Assembly (NCBI RefSeq): GCF_015840715.1
Contig: NZ_CP060397.1
Coordinates: 3,120,686 to 3,184,685, forward strand
Length of the DNA: 64,000 nt
Direction of reading: 5' to 3'
From: Synechococcus sp. CBW1004
GTDB taxonomy: Bacteria; Cyanobacteriota; Cyanobacteriia; PCC-6307; Cyanobiaceae
Part shown: positions 48,417 to 58,000 of the stretch, in pieces
How positions within the stretch are numbered: position 1 is the first letter of the stretch
Layout of the letters: every line of letters starts with the position of its first letter
Made by a program: the position numbers and the translations under genes
Notes under the pieces: model-generated
The model's database searches: none
Seen by the model: the letters and a program-made list of their open reading frames with translations, nothing else
Told to the model about the DNA's origin: nothing

Positions 48417-49589
48417 ATGCTTCCTCCCGACACCAGCGGTGTTCAGCTCAGCCCCGATGAGGTGGCCCGTTTCTCGCGCCACCTGATCCTGCCCGAGGTG
48501 GGCATGGAGGGTCAGAAGCGTCTGAAGGCGGCCTCGGTGCTCTGCGTCGGCACCGGCGGCCTGGGTTCACCGCTGCTCCTTTATCTGGCTGCGGCCGGTG
48601 TGGGCCGCATCGGCATCGTCGATTTCGACGTGGTCGATCACAGCAACCTGCAGCGCCAGGTGATCCACGGCACCAGCTGGGTGGGCAAGCCCAAGATCGA
48701 ATCGGCAAAGGCGCGCATCCTCGAGATCAACCCCCACTGCCAGGTGGATCTCTACGAAACGGCGCTCACCAGTGAGAACGCCCTGCAGATCATCGAGCCC
48801 TACGACCTGGTCTGCGACGGCACCGACAACTTCCCCACCCGCTACCTGGTCAACGACGCCTGCGTGCTGCTGGGCAAGCCGAACGTCTACGGCTCGATCT
48901 TCCGCTTCGAGGGCCAGGCCACGGTGTTCAACCTCGACGAGAGCAGCCCCAATTACCGCGACCTCTTCCCTGAGCCGCCGCCGCCGGGCATGGTGCCCTC
49001 CTGCGCCGAGGGTGGTGTCGTGGGCGTGCTGCCCGGGATCATCGGCGTGATCCAGGCCACCGAGGCCGTGAAGATCATCACCGGCATCGGCACCACGCTC
49101 AGCGGCCGCCTGCTGCTGTTCGATGCCCTGGGCATGAAGTTCCGCGAGCTCAAGCTGCGGCCCAATCCCGAGCGCCCGGTGATCGACGGGCTGATCGACT
49201 ACCAGGAGTTCTGCGGCGTCGGCGGCACCGCCCCTGGCCAGGAGGAGGCCGGCAGCGTGCCCACGATCACCGTGGCGGAGCTCAAGACCGTGATCGACGG
49301 TCAGCTGGAGGAGTTCCTGCTGCTCGATGTGCGCAATCCTCAGGAGGCGGAGATCGCCGTGATTCCCGGTTCGGTGCTGGTGCCGCTCGATCGCATCGAG
49401 AGCGGCGAGGCGATCGACGATGTCCGCCGCCTCGCCGAGGGCAAGCAGCTGTATGTGCACTGCAAGCTCGGCGGCCGCTCCGCCAAGGCCCTGCTGGCGC
49501 TCGGGCGCCATGGCATCGAAGGGGTCAATGTGGCCGGTGGCATCCAGGCCTGGAGCGAGGAGATCGATCCGTCGGTGCCGCGCTACTGA
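48417..49589 (+). CDS. moeB: MoeB/ThiF-type adenylyltransferase with C-terminal rhodanese domain
   Basis: This E1-like enzyme adenylates the C-terminus of a small sulfur carrier (MoaD or ThiS type); the rhodanese part can supply sulfur. The 390-residue product has the ATP loop VGTGGLGS (44-51), the aspartate region IVDFDVVDHSNLQRQ, DGTDNFPTRYLVND, and the conserved Cys in PSCAEGGV (Cys196). The C-terminal rhodanese domain begins near residue 280 and has the active-site VHCKLGGRSA (Cys349). The CxxC zinc pair typical of E. coli MoeB is not obvious. The symbol is by family; MoaD, ThiS or another carrier could be the partner. Confidence 0.9.
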   Translation: MLPPDTSGVQLSPDEVARFSRHLILPEVGMEGQKRLKAASVLCVGTGGLGSPLLLYLAAAGVGRIGIVDFDVVDHSNLQRQVIHGTSWVGKPKIESAKARILEINPHCQVDLYETALTSENALQIIEPYDLVCDGTDNFPTRYLVNDACVLLGKPNVYGSIFRFEGQATVFNLDESSPNYRDLFPEPPPPGMVPSCAEGGVVGVLPGIIGVIQATEAVKIITGIGTTLSGRLLLFDALGMKFRELKLRPNPERPVIDGLIDYQEFCGVGGTAPGQEEAGSVPTITVAELKTVIDGQLEEFLLLDVRNPQEAEIAVIPGSVLVPLDRIESGEAIDDVRRLAEGKQLYVHCKLGGRSAKALLALGRHGIEGVNVAGGIQAWSEEIDPSVPRY

Positions 49590-49681
49590 GCTCCCCTGCG
49601 GGCCGAACCGGCCAGACTCGCTTCCCCTGGGGCTGACCGGTGGCCTTGCCTCCGTGGGTTTCTCATCCTTCTGAGGTGCTG

Positions 49682-50506
49682 ATGCAGCTGCTGCCCCTGG
49701 CCGTGACGCCCCGCGCCGAGGCTGACCGGTTGCGCCGCCAGGAGGGGCGCTACGTGCTGCTGCTGCTCGCCACTCTGGTGCCGATGCTGCTGCTGCCATT
49801 GACGGCGAACGCCCACCATGGCGGCTATGCCGTTCTGGCGGCGGTGTTCTCGCTGCTGATCCTGCAGGCGTTGCACACGCTGTCGGTTCCCAGCGGCGGC
49901 CTGCGCGGCCTGATGGGGCGGGGTGGCTACCGGTTGCTGGGCCTGCTCTGCCTGGCGGGGATCTGGATTCCGCCGCTGCGCGGCAGCTGGCATCCGGTGG
50001 CGCTGAAGCTGGCTGTGCTGTTGCTGCTGTCGCTGTTCTTCCTGGTCAGCTCGGTGCGGCTTGTGCAACTGCTGGCCCGGGCGCCGCGGGTCAATGCCCG
50101 GGTGATGGCCGGGGCCTGCGCGGGCTATCTGCTGCTCGGCATCTCCGGCGGCGTGATCGCCACCGCCACCGAAGTGTTCGTGCCGGGCAGTTTCCGGCTC
50201 GATGTGGTGGCCGACCAGGAGCTGCTGCTCGATCGCCTCACCTACTTCAGCTTCGTCACGATCGCGAGTCTGGGGCCAGGCGACATTGTGGCGGGCAACG
50301 CGGTGGGCGAGCGCTTCGTGATGCTGCTGAGCGTCAGCAGCACGCTCTACGTGGCGATGCTGGTGGGTCTGCTGCTGGGGCGGTTCATCGCCTCCCAGGA
50401 GGTGGAGTACCTGGTGGAGGATCGGCGCGTCGAAGTGCAGCGGCGGCTGGGTGGAGGGCGGGAGGATTCGCTCTCTGGTGGCTGGGAGCAGCAGCCTCCG
50501 CACTGA
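49682..50506 (+). CDS. two-pore-helix ion channel-like membrane protein
   Basis: The 274-residue protein has about six hydrophobic segments. The last two frame a pore loop that reads SFVTIASLGPGDIVAGNAVG, resembling the potassium-channel filter region but with TIASLGPGD (residues 193-201) instead of a TxGYG/TxGFG-type filter. The following helix (RFVMLLSVSSTLYVAMLVGL) and a basic C-terminal tail are channel-like. I start at the ATG at 49682; a GTG upstream adds 14 residues. It could be a non-selective or inactive channel relative. It lies 92 bases after moeB on the same strand. Confidence 0.75.
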   Translation: MQLLPLAVTPRAEADRLRRQEGRYVLLLLATLVPMLLLPLTANAHHGGYAVLAAVFSLLILQALHTLSVPSGGLRGLMGRGGYRLLGLLCLAGIWIPPLRGSWHPVALKLAVLLLLSLFFLVSSVRLVQLLARAPRVNARVMAGACAGYLLLGISGGVIATATEVFVPGSFRLDVVADQELLLDRLTYFSFVTIASLGPGDIVAGNAVGERFVMLLSVSSTLYVAMLVGLLLGRFIASQEVEYLVEDRRVEVQRRLGGGREDSLSGGWEQQPPH

Positions 50507-50639
50507 GCCGATACGTTGCCCGGGCCTCCAGGCCAGGAGCCAGCCGGCGGCGGTTGCTGCTGCTGCCGTCATCACGCCCCTTTGCCCTGTCCTGTGCGGC
50601 GGCTCCACGCTGTGGCTGCGACAGGATCGCGGGCCCTGC

Positions 50640-51158
50640 GAGCCGCCCATGCTCTTCGGTGCTTCCTTCTCCTCCTGGTTGTATGCGCTCTGCTGGCAGG
50701 CGCGGTGGGACTGGCCCCGCCTGGGGGGTGCTGCTGGTGCTCATGGTGGAGGCCCTGGGCCTGGCCCTGAACTGGAGGCTGTGCCGCAGGCTGCTGCGCC
50801 CGCTGCTGCAGGACTGGCTGCAGCGGCGCCGACGAGGACGGCGGCTGTTGGAGCAACCGGCCCCGCTGCGGGTGCTGGTGCTGCTGCCGATGAATCTGGT
50901 GAACGCCAGCTGTGCCCCGTCGCCCACGCCGCAGCGTCGCTACGCGATCGCCAGGATGGCGCTGGTGCCGCGCTTTGCGGTGATGGTGCTGGCCGGCGCC
51001 ATCGGGGCTGAGGCGGTGAAGGGGGACCTGGGTCCGTGGACGTTGGCGATGCGACGGTAGGCAGTGCTGGCCACGGCTGCCGTGCTGTGGCGCATGGGCG
51101 AGGGTCTGCGCCGCAGCCTCAAGGCCATCCCAGGCGAGACTGGCCGCTCTGGCAGGAG
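50640..51158 (+). pseudogene. frameshifted remnant of a TVP38/VTT-type membrane protein
   Basis: Protein-like sequence is spread over different frames. In one, GPAWGVLLVLMVEALGLALN, RLCRRLLRPLLQDWLQRR, LLPMNLVNA and LVPRFAVMVLAGAIG resemble the core of TVP38/TMEM64 (VTT, DedA-related) membrane proteins and end at a stop at 51060. In the next frame AVLATAAVLWRMGEGLRRSL continues the expected last helix up to 51168. Before 50700 a hydrophobic LLLLVVCALLAGAVG in a third frame fits an earlier helix. This pattern suggests at least two frameshifts, so I call a decayed gene. A sequencing error is possible, and the family assignment is by eye. Confidence 0.5.
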
Positions 51159-51164
51159 GGTTGT

Positions 51165-51956
51165 TTGAACGATCCCACCCGAGCGGAACCGGCGCAGCGG
51201 GCTGCAATCCCAGTGGAGGCCTCCCGGAGCAGCGATGCCGTGCCTGAGCCGTTGTACCTGGACCCTCAGGAAGGAAAGCGCTTCCGGCCTGACGACCCGC
51301 GCTTCCGGCGCCGCAACGCCCTTGTCAATGCGCTTCTGGCCCGCTGGGCGGTGATCGGCGGCACCGGCTCCTGGCTGGAGGCCCATCTGATGGCGCGGTT
51401 GGCCCTGTCGATGGGTGTGCCGGGCATGAAGGGCTGCGGCGTCGACGAGCCGGAGGTGCTCGATCTGGTTGGCGCGCGGCCCCTCGGGGAACCGGTGCTG
51501 GTGATCCTCTGCGATTCGATCGCGCCGGATCTGGGCCTGGCGCTGATCCGTCGTCTGCATGGCCTCCCCCAGAAGCCATCGGTGCTGCTGATGATTCAGC
51601 GGACGGAGTTGCTGCCCGGGGTTCTCAGGGAGAAGCGGCTGGCGCTTGTGGATGTGCGCAGTCTCGGCAGCGGGAGGGTGCTGCAGGCCTTGCAGGCCCT
51701 GTGGCACGGGGACAGCTACCGCGATCCGACGCTGTCGGGATCGGAGTCGGACCATCGACCGATGCTGACACCGCGTGAACGGCAGGTGCTGGAGGGAGTG
51801 GTGGCCGGACAGAGCAACGGCGCGATCGCGGCAACCCTGGGGATCGCGCCCAGAACCGTGCGCGACTACGTGTCGGTGATGTTGCAGCGGCTGCAGATGC
51901 CGAACCGCACGGCCCTGGCCAGCAAGGCCGTCGCCGAGGGCTGGCTCGAACGCTGA
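51165..51956 (+). CDS. LuxR-type transcriptional regulator
   Basis: The 263-residue protein ends in a LuxR/GerE helix-turn-helix (LTPRERQVLEGVVAGQSNGA, IAPRTVRDYVSVMLQRL, about residues 199-262). The N-terminal part has alternating hydrophobic strands (PVLVILCDSIAPDLGLALIR, VLLMIQRTELLPGVLREKRL) like a response-regulator receiver, but without a clear phospho-acceptor Asp pattern, so it may be a pseudo-receiver. The start appears to be TTG at 51165 with AGGAGGG four bases upstream. It begins seven bases after the decayed membrane-protein gene and ends 105 bases before the giant surface-protein frame, which it may regulate (inference). A small hairpin (CCCGAC, GTCGGG) at 51988-52003 lies in that gap. 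Confidence 0.85.
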   Translation: MNDPTRAEPAQRAAIPVEASRSSDAVPEPLYLDPQEGKRFRPDDPRFRRRNALVNALLARWAVIGGTGSWLEAHLMARLALSMGVPGMKGCGVDEPEVLDLVGARPLGEPVLVILCDSIAPDLGLALIRRLHGLPQKPSVLLMIQRTELLPGVLREKRLALVDVRSLGSGRVLQALQALWHGDSYRDPTLSGSESDHRPMLTPRERQVLEGVVAGQSNGAIAATLGIAPRTVRDYVSVMLQRLQMPNRTALASKAVAEGWLER

Positions 51957-52061
51957 AGCCGCCTTCCGCGCATCTGAATATTACGCCCCCGACAGTTGTC
52001 GGGTCACGGTTTGCCTGGATCTGGGCATCCTTTCCGAAGGAGTTCCAGGCTCAGCAAGCGC

Positions 52062-55000
52062 ATGCCGTACGCCAGCAGCATCCAGATCGTTAACGACGCC
52101 AATGGGACGGCCTATGCCTTCCTGGAGGACGACGGCGCCATCTGGCAGTGCCAGTGGAACGCCGAAGCGCAGCGCTGGGACAAGGGCCTGCTGGTGCCGG
52201 AGGCGTTCGGCGGCGAGAAGCTGCAGGCGCTCGTCCTGGAAAAGCTCTGGCCGACGATCGACAGCGGCGGCAACAACCCAGGCACGGCGCCGGGCATCGT
52301 GCTGGCTTACCGGGTGGGGGAGGGCAGCAGCAGCCAGGTATTGGCCAGCTTCGGGCGCTGGGGCAGCGATGGGGCGCTGCAATGGAGTGCGCCGGCGGTG
52401 CTGAGCGCGCCGGGGGTGGAGGTGCAGCAGTTTGCGCTGGTTCCGGGGGAGGCCAACACCGCTGAGGACAATGGCCAGACGTTTTCGCTGGTGTTGCAGG
52501 CGCAGCAAGCGCAGCCGCCGGCGATCAGCACCCTGGAGCAGCTGGCGCAGACGCCGCAGGATCAGCTGGAGAGGGCTCTGGAGCAACTAGCGAGCGCCAG
52601 CCGGCCGGACACCGATCTCTATCGCAGCAGCTACCGGATTGCTCCGGGCCGCTCAGCCTCCTCAGCCCCCAGCCTGCAGACCTACGGCATCGATGCCTCC
52701 GGGCAGCCCACCTGGGCTGCCGCCAACACCCTGGCGCCGGCCGTGCAGGAGAGCAGCCCGGCCGGGAGCCCTGTTCTGCTGGGGGGCAACACGCAGCTGT
52801 CACGTCAGCAGCTGGTGGTGGCTCCATCTTCTGAGCTGCCGGAGAATCTGGCCCGTGCTGAACCGGGTGGTGTTGCTCGAGAGAAACTAAATCTTTATAG
52901 CTTGGAGCCGTTAGCCAGCAGCAACGGGAATAGCGACGGCTTCTTTAACAATCCCATAAAAAACAAGACTGCAAATAATACTATACCTTTCTTTCTCACT
53001 AGTGAAAATACGCGGCGATGGTCGTGGTTTGGACTCTCCCGCGAGCGCATCCGAAATGCATCTGATCTTAGCGCGAATGAGTCTGATAATAGAATTAGCC
53101 TCATATTACAGGGCAGTCTAGGAAAGTCAAATTTCTCCACCTCTTCACACTTCACCTACAGCATAGCCAGGGTTCGCGCTGACTATCAATCTCTTAGAAG
53201 TAATAAAAGATACAAGAACGCCGATGGTTTCATCGAAGTTCTAGGGCAATCTGAAGCGGGAGTATCCGGATACATTGGAACCGAATATAGCTACGAGAAT
53301 AAGATTAGTGGCGGAGACCTGACTAGTGTTAACACGAAGTACGGTGTAGGTGTAGACTTATATCTTAGACGTGTTTACAAAAATCCCGAAAATGGAACCA
53401 TTCGATTAAGTAACTACGATGCCTTTGGCTATTCCTTGGAGCAGAGTCTCTCCAACCCTTCGGGAATAGAGTTGGGATGGCTCTCTACGAGCGGAAAAAT
53501 CCCCGCATATGTGAAGCCGATTGTGGGCATCGGTGGCCTTACCCTTAATGCCATTAAAAATCGGGATAAATTTAAGTATTGGAGACGTACGGGCGATCTG
53601 CCCGGCTTCAAGACTCCTGGCAAGGACGAGTTGGACGCAAAGAACGTCGGCCTGTGGGCTAATATAATCAGTACAATTGCTGGCCTTGAAACAGCCGTGA
53701 TAGGTCCAGTCCTTGTGGGTCGTGAGAACGTCCAAGACAGCAACACATTTTCGAAAGGGGAGGGAATATCGGGGTTTGTCAGGATTACGGGTGGTTGGCT
53801 AATCAAGGGTATAGCGGGTCCGCAATTAAGTTTTGCAAACAACTTCAACTATTATACTTCTGCTACTTCCTCCGATGTAGCCAATACTTTTGAAGATCGT
53901 CTACTGATCAATGTCGGAGTAGCTCTACCGCTCGGTATCTACTTGCCCCTTTTAAGCTACACCAGCAAGTTTGGATCAGGCGTCGGACCTGGGACAAATC
54001 TTTCTGAGCCGGAGGTTGTATCCACTGTGGAGGTGGCTGCAGCAGCAACAACCCAGAAATCCGCCTTCATCAGCGCCCCTGATGGTGCCGCCTACCCCCT
54101 CAGTTACGCCCCCCAGTCTGCCGATAACAGCTACTTCGCCCCCGATTCATCGGCTGGAGCCACCAATCCCTATCTGCTCGGTGCCAGTACGGAACCTCTT
54201 CTGCAGCTGAGCCTGGTTGCCTACACCGGCGCTGTCAACAGCGGTTCTGGAGGCGATGCGCCGTTGACCCTGGTGAACTCTGGCCAGGACCTGGTGGATG
54301 GCACGTACAGCGACGTACCGATCCTGGGCCTGGCACTCACGGGTGGCATTGGGGCCTTCGCGAAAGCCTCCTTCACGGTGGCCGGCGGCAGCATCGAGGC
54401 CGCAAGCCTGCAGATCACGGCGGGGGGCTCCTGCATCGGCCTGCCGGAAACGCAGCCGGGAAGCGGTATTTATGCCCTGGTGCTGGATGTGTTTTCCAGC
54501 GGCATTGCGATACCACCTAGCAAGGATGTGGTTGGCAATCCCTTCGCCAATTTGCCCCTGCTTACGGTCGATAGCACCAAGCAGAACTCGCCGCTGTCCG
54601 CCAGCGCGATCCAGCGGATCAGCGGCGTGAGCAGCGTGCCGGCGGAGTCCAGCAGTCAGTCTGCGGCTGCCAGCACCGCCGTGATCTATCCGGAATACAA
54701 CCCAGTCACCGGGCAGACCAGCGCGCCGCCCAGCAACGACAACGGGCCTTATACCTATCAGTCTGTTGCTGTCACCCTTCAGGACGATTCAGGGGCGACA
54801 ATCACACTGCTCAACCCCGACCAGCCGACGGCCACGGTGGTGCTCAGCGGCGGCACAATCCAGAGGGTGGATCTCAATCAGCCGCTGCTTTTCAGCAGCG
54901 GAACTTCCGGTGGTGCTTCCGGTGAGGCGTACTCCGTCACACTCACCCTGCCGGCGGCTGTGGTGACGTCGCTGCAGCAGTCGCAGGCGCCGCAGGAAGC

Positions 55001-58000
55001 GTATTCACCCAGCTACGCCTTCAGTCCCCAGAGCCAGGCCTACAACAACGTGGTGGCCGAGGAGGAGTTCAGCGCCCAGAGCGGTGCGCCCGACTCCGGG
55101 GTCTATCTGGCGTCGGGAGTCAGTGATCAGTTGCCATTGCTGCCTCAGATGGCCGGCTGGCCGGTGCAGAACCGTGTCACCTACAGCACGTTGAGCAGCG
55201 ATGAAGGCGTCACCACCTGGGTGCTGAATCGCCTCAAGCAGACGCCAGCAAGCCCGAGCCAATCCGGCAGCACGGAGAACGCCCTACCGATCGCTCCACC
55301 CTCGCTGCGAGAGGTGTACCAGGATCAGGAGTCGGTATTCACGGCTGCCAGCCATCCCACGGCGGTGACCATCGCCGGGCCGCAGGGTGCGACCTACAGC
55401 GGGACGACATTCGTTGCTTGGGTGGAAGCCTCCGAGCCCGTGATCCCCTTCACCAGCGCTGATGGATCCAGCAACTATCAGCACTTCATGCAGGCGCTAT
55501 ATGGCAACCAACGGATCAATTTCCGCATCCTGCAGACCGACGGTTCCTGGGAGAACCCATCCCTGTTGGATCTCTACAGCCCGGATGGAGCCGTGATCAG
55601 CCAGCTTCGGGCGTTTCAGATCGCAGGGTTGCAACCCAGCAGCTGGTACCCGGATGGCGTCGGCACCCTGCTGGTGTGGGATGAGCTACGCATTGACGCC
55701 ATTCAGGATGTGACGGCCGCGGAGGGGGCTGGCGCTTCCATCCCCAGCGTGCTCAAGGCCGGCTGGATCAACCCCAACGCAACCTCGTTCCAGTGGAACG
55801 ATCTGTTCAGCTTCACCGACGCCAGCGGCCAGGCGGTCTCCTCGATCCAGACCATTCCCTGGGATGCGAGCACGGCGGTCGGGCTGACGATCAGCGACAT
55901 CAGCGCCGGCTCTCTGCCGGTGCTGGGAGCCGATGGAAGTGCCGGCACCACGGCGCTGATCAATTTCAGTCAGACGGTCCGCACCCCTTACCGCCAAAGC
56001 GTGCTCAATGATCAGCCCACTCTGTACCTGGAACTCGGTGCCCTGCAGAGCGGCATCAACACCATCAACATCGGCACAGTCCAGGATCCAAGCACCACCT
56101 CCACCTTCGCCTCCGACACGGGGCTGAATTTCACGATTCCCGGGGCGTTGCCCAAATCCACGGCAGCGGCCGTGCAGAACGTCGATGGCACCGGCGTGCT
56201 GAGCACAGGTCTCGGTACACTCAATGCCCCCACTCTGCTGATCACTCGCAACATCCCCACGCAGGTGGCGGTGTTCAGCGGCAGCATCAACGGCACCACC
56301 CTCAGCGTGACCAGCCTGACGGCGGGCCGCCCGCAGGTGGGTGATGGCCTCAGCGGTGCCGGCGTGAAGGCGGGCACCACAATCACCGCCATCCTCAACG
56401 CCGACTCCACTACTGGACTGGGCACCTACACGGTCAGCCAGAGCCAGAGTGTGGCGCCGGAAACCCTTCAGGCGCTGCCGGCCGCAGGGCTGCTCAGTTT
56501 CAGTGGATCCATCGACGGCACCACGCTCACGGTGAGCGCGCTGCCCCAGGGCGAACTGAATGTGGGCGATGTGGTAGCAGGGCAGGGGGTGGCTCCCGGC
56601 ACCCGGATCACGGCCGTGCTGTCTGCCTTTGACGCCGCCACGGGCCAGGAGGGCACCTATGCCGTGGATCGCAGCCAGACCGTGGCCGCCTCAGCGCTGC
56701 TGGCCACGCCGCCACCTCCCAGCGATCCCTACACGCTCGAATTCTGGGCACAGCTGCAACCCGGCAGCAATCCCGATGGCGCCGGCCTGGTGGCGCTGGG
56801 TCAGCCATCGGCAGGCGCTGTCGGCCCGGCCGTGCTGCCGGAAGGCTGGCTGCTGGGGGCCAGCTTTGTGGTGGACCGGATCACCTATCAGCAGGCAGCG
56901 GGCCAGGGGCTCATCACCGAGATTCCCAGCGGCCAGAATGCCAAGGACACCTACGCCTGGGGATGGGCGGTGGTGGCCACCGGGGCCGACACCACCGCGC
57001 TGGGAGGCAATGGCGGCAGCAACCTTTATAGCAATGCACTGCAGATCAGCAACCTGGTCAGCGGTGTGACACTGCAGGGCGTTGACAGTTTTCTCGCCAA
57101 TTACAATGTCGAAGCCAGCGAGTTGATCGGCATCAATGGCAGTACGGCTGCCACGATGATGAGCCTCCCGTTCATGGAGCTGCAGGTCGACAACTTCCTG
57201 GACAGCAGCAACGATAATCTCCCTACATCCAGCCTCAATGGCATCGACGTGGATACCTCCTCGGCGGTGCTCAACGGCGGCCTGGTGCTGGCTGCAGATG
57301 TCAGCGATAACGCCGATCTCGATACCCTGTTTAACAGCCTTTGGAGCTTTCAGGAACTCACCGGAGAGGCCAAGGTGAGCTTTGATCTTGCCCCTGGCAG
57401 CAGTGACAGCACCACGACACCCGTAGCCAGCAGCAGCGAGCGCTATAGCGGTTACAAGCTGAAATTTACCCTGCTCGATGGACCGGCTGTATCGGTGAAT
57501 GGAGAGGGACAGCTGGTGTTTGATGTGGCGCCGGGTGTGTCGATCACCGGCACCACAGATCTGCGCGATGGCGCCTGGCACTATGTCGCCGCCACCTATC
57601 TGCCGCAGTATGGCAACGAAACAGTGCTAGGCCCGAACGGTGCGCCGACCCAGCCGCCGACACTGAACGGGACTGCCACGCTGGTCGTCGACAACCAGGT
57701 TGTGGGCACCAGCTCTGTGCGGGCGGCCTATGCCGCCAATAATCTCAGCGATCAGGCGTTGTTACTGACCAACAACGCCGGGGGGGCCATTGATCAATTG
57801 GCTCTTTACGGCAAGGCCCTCACCACCAGCAGCCCGCCGGTGGGAGTTTCAGGGGTGTGGCCGCAACCTACCGCCAACGAGGCCCTCGCCTTGTGGGGTG
57901 CCGCCGGGGTGGTGGTGCCTGGGCAAACGCCGGACCAGGGATCCATCCCCGGTGCCCTCACGTCCCACTGGGCAGCCAGGGATGTGAATCCCAACGGTGC

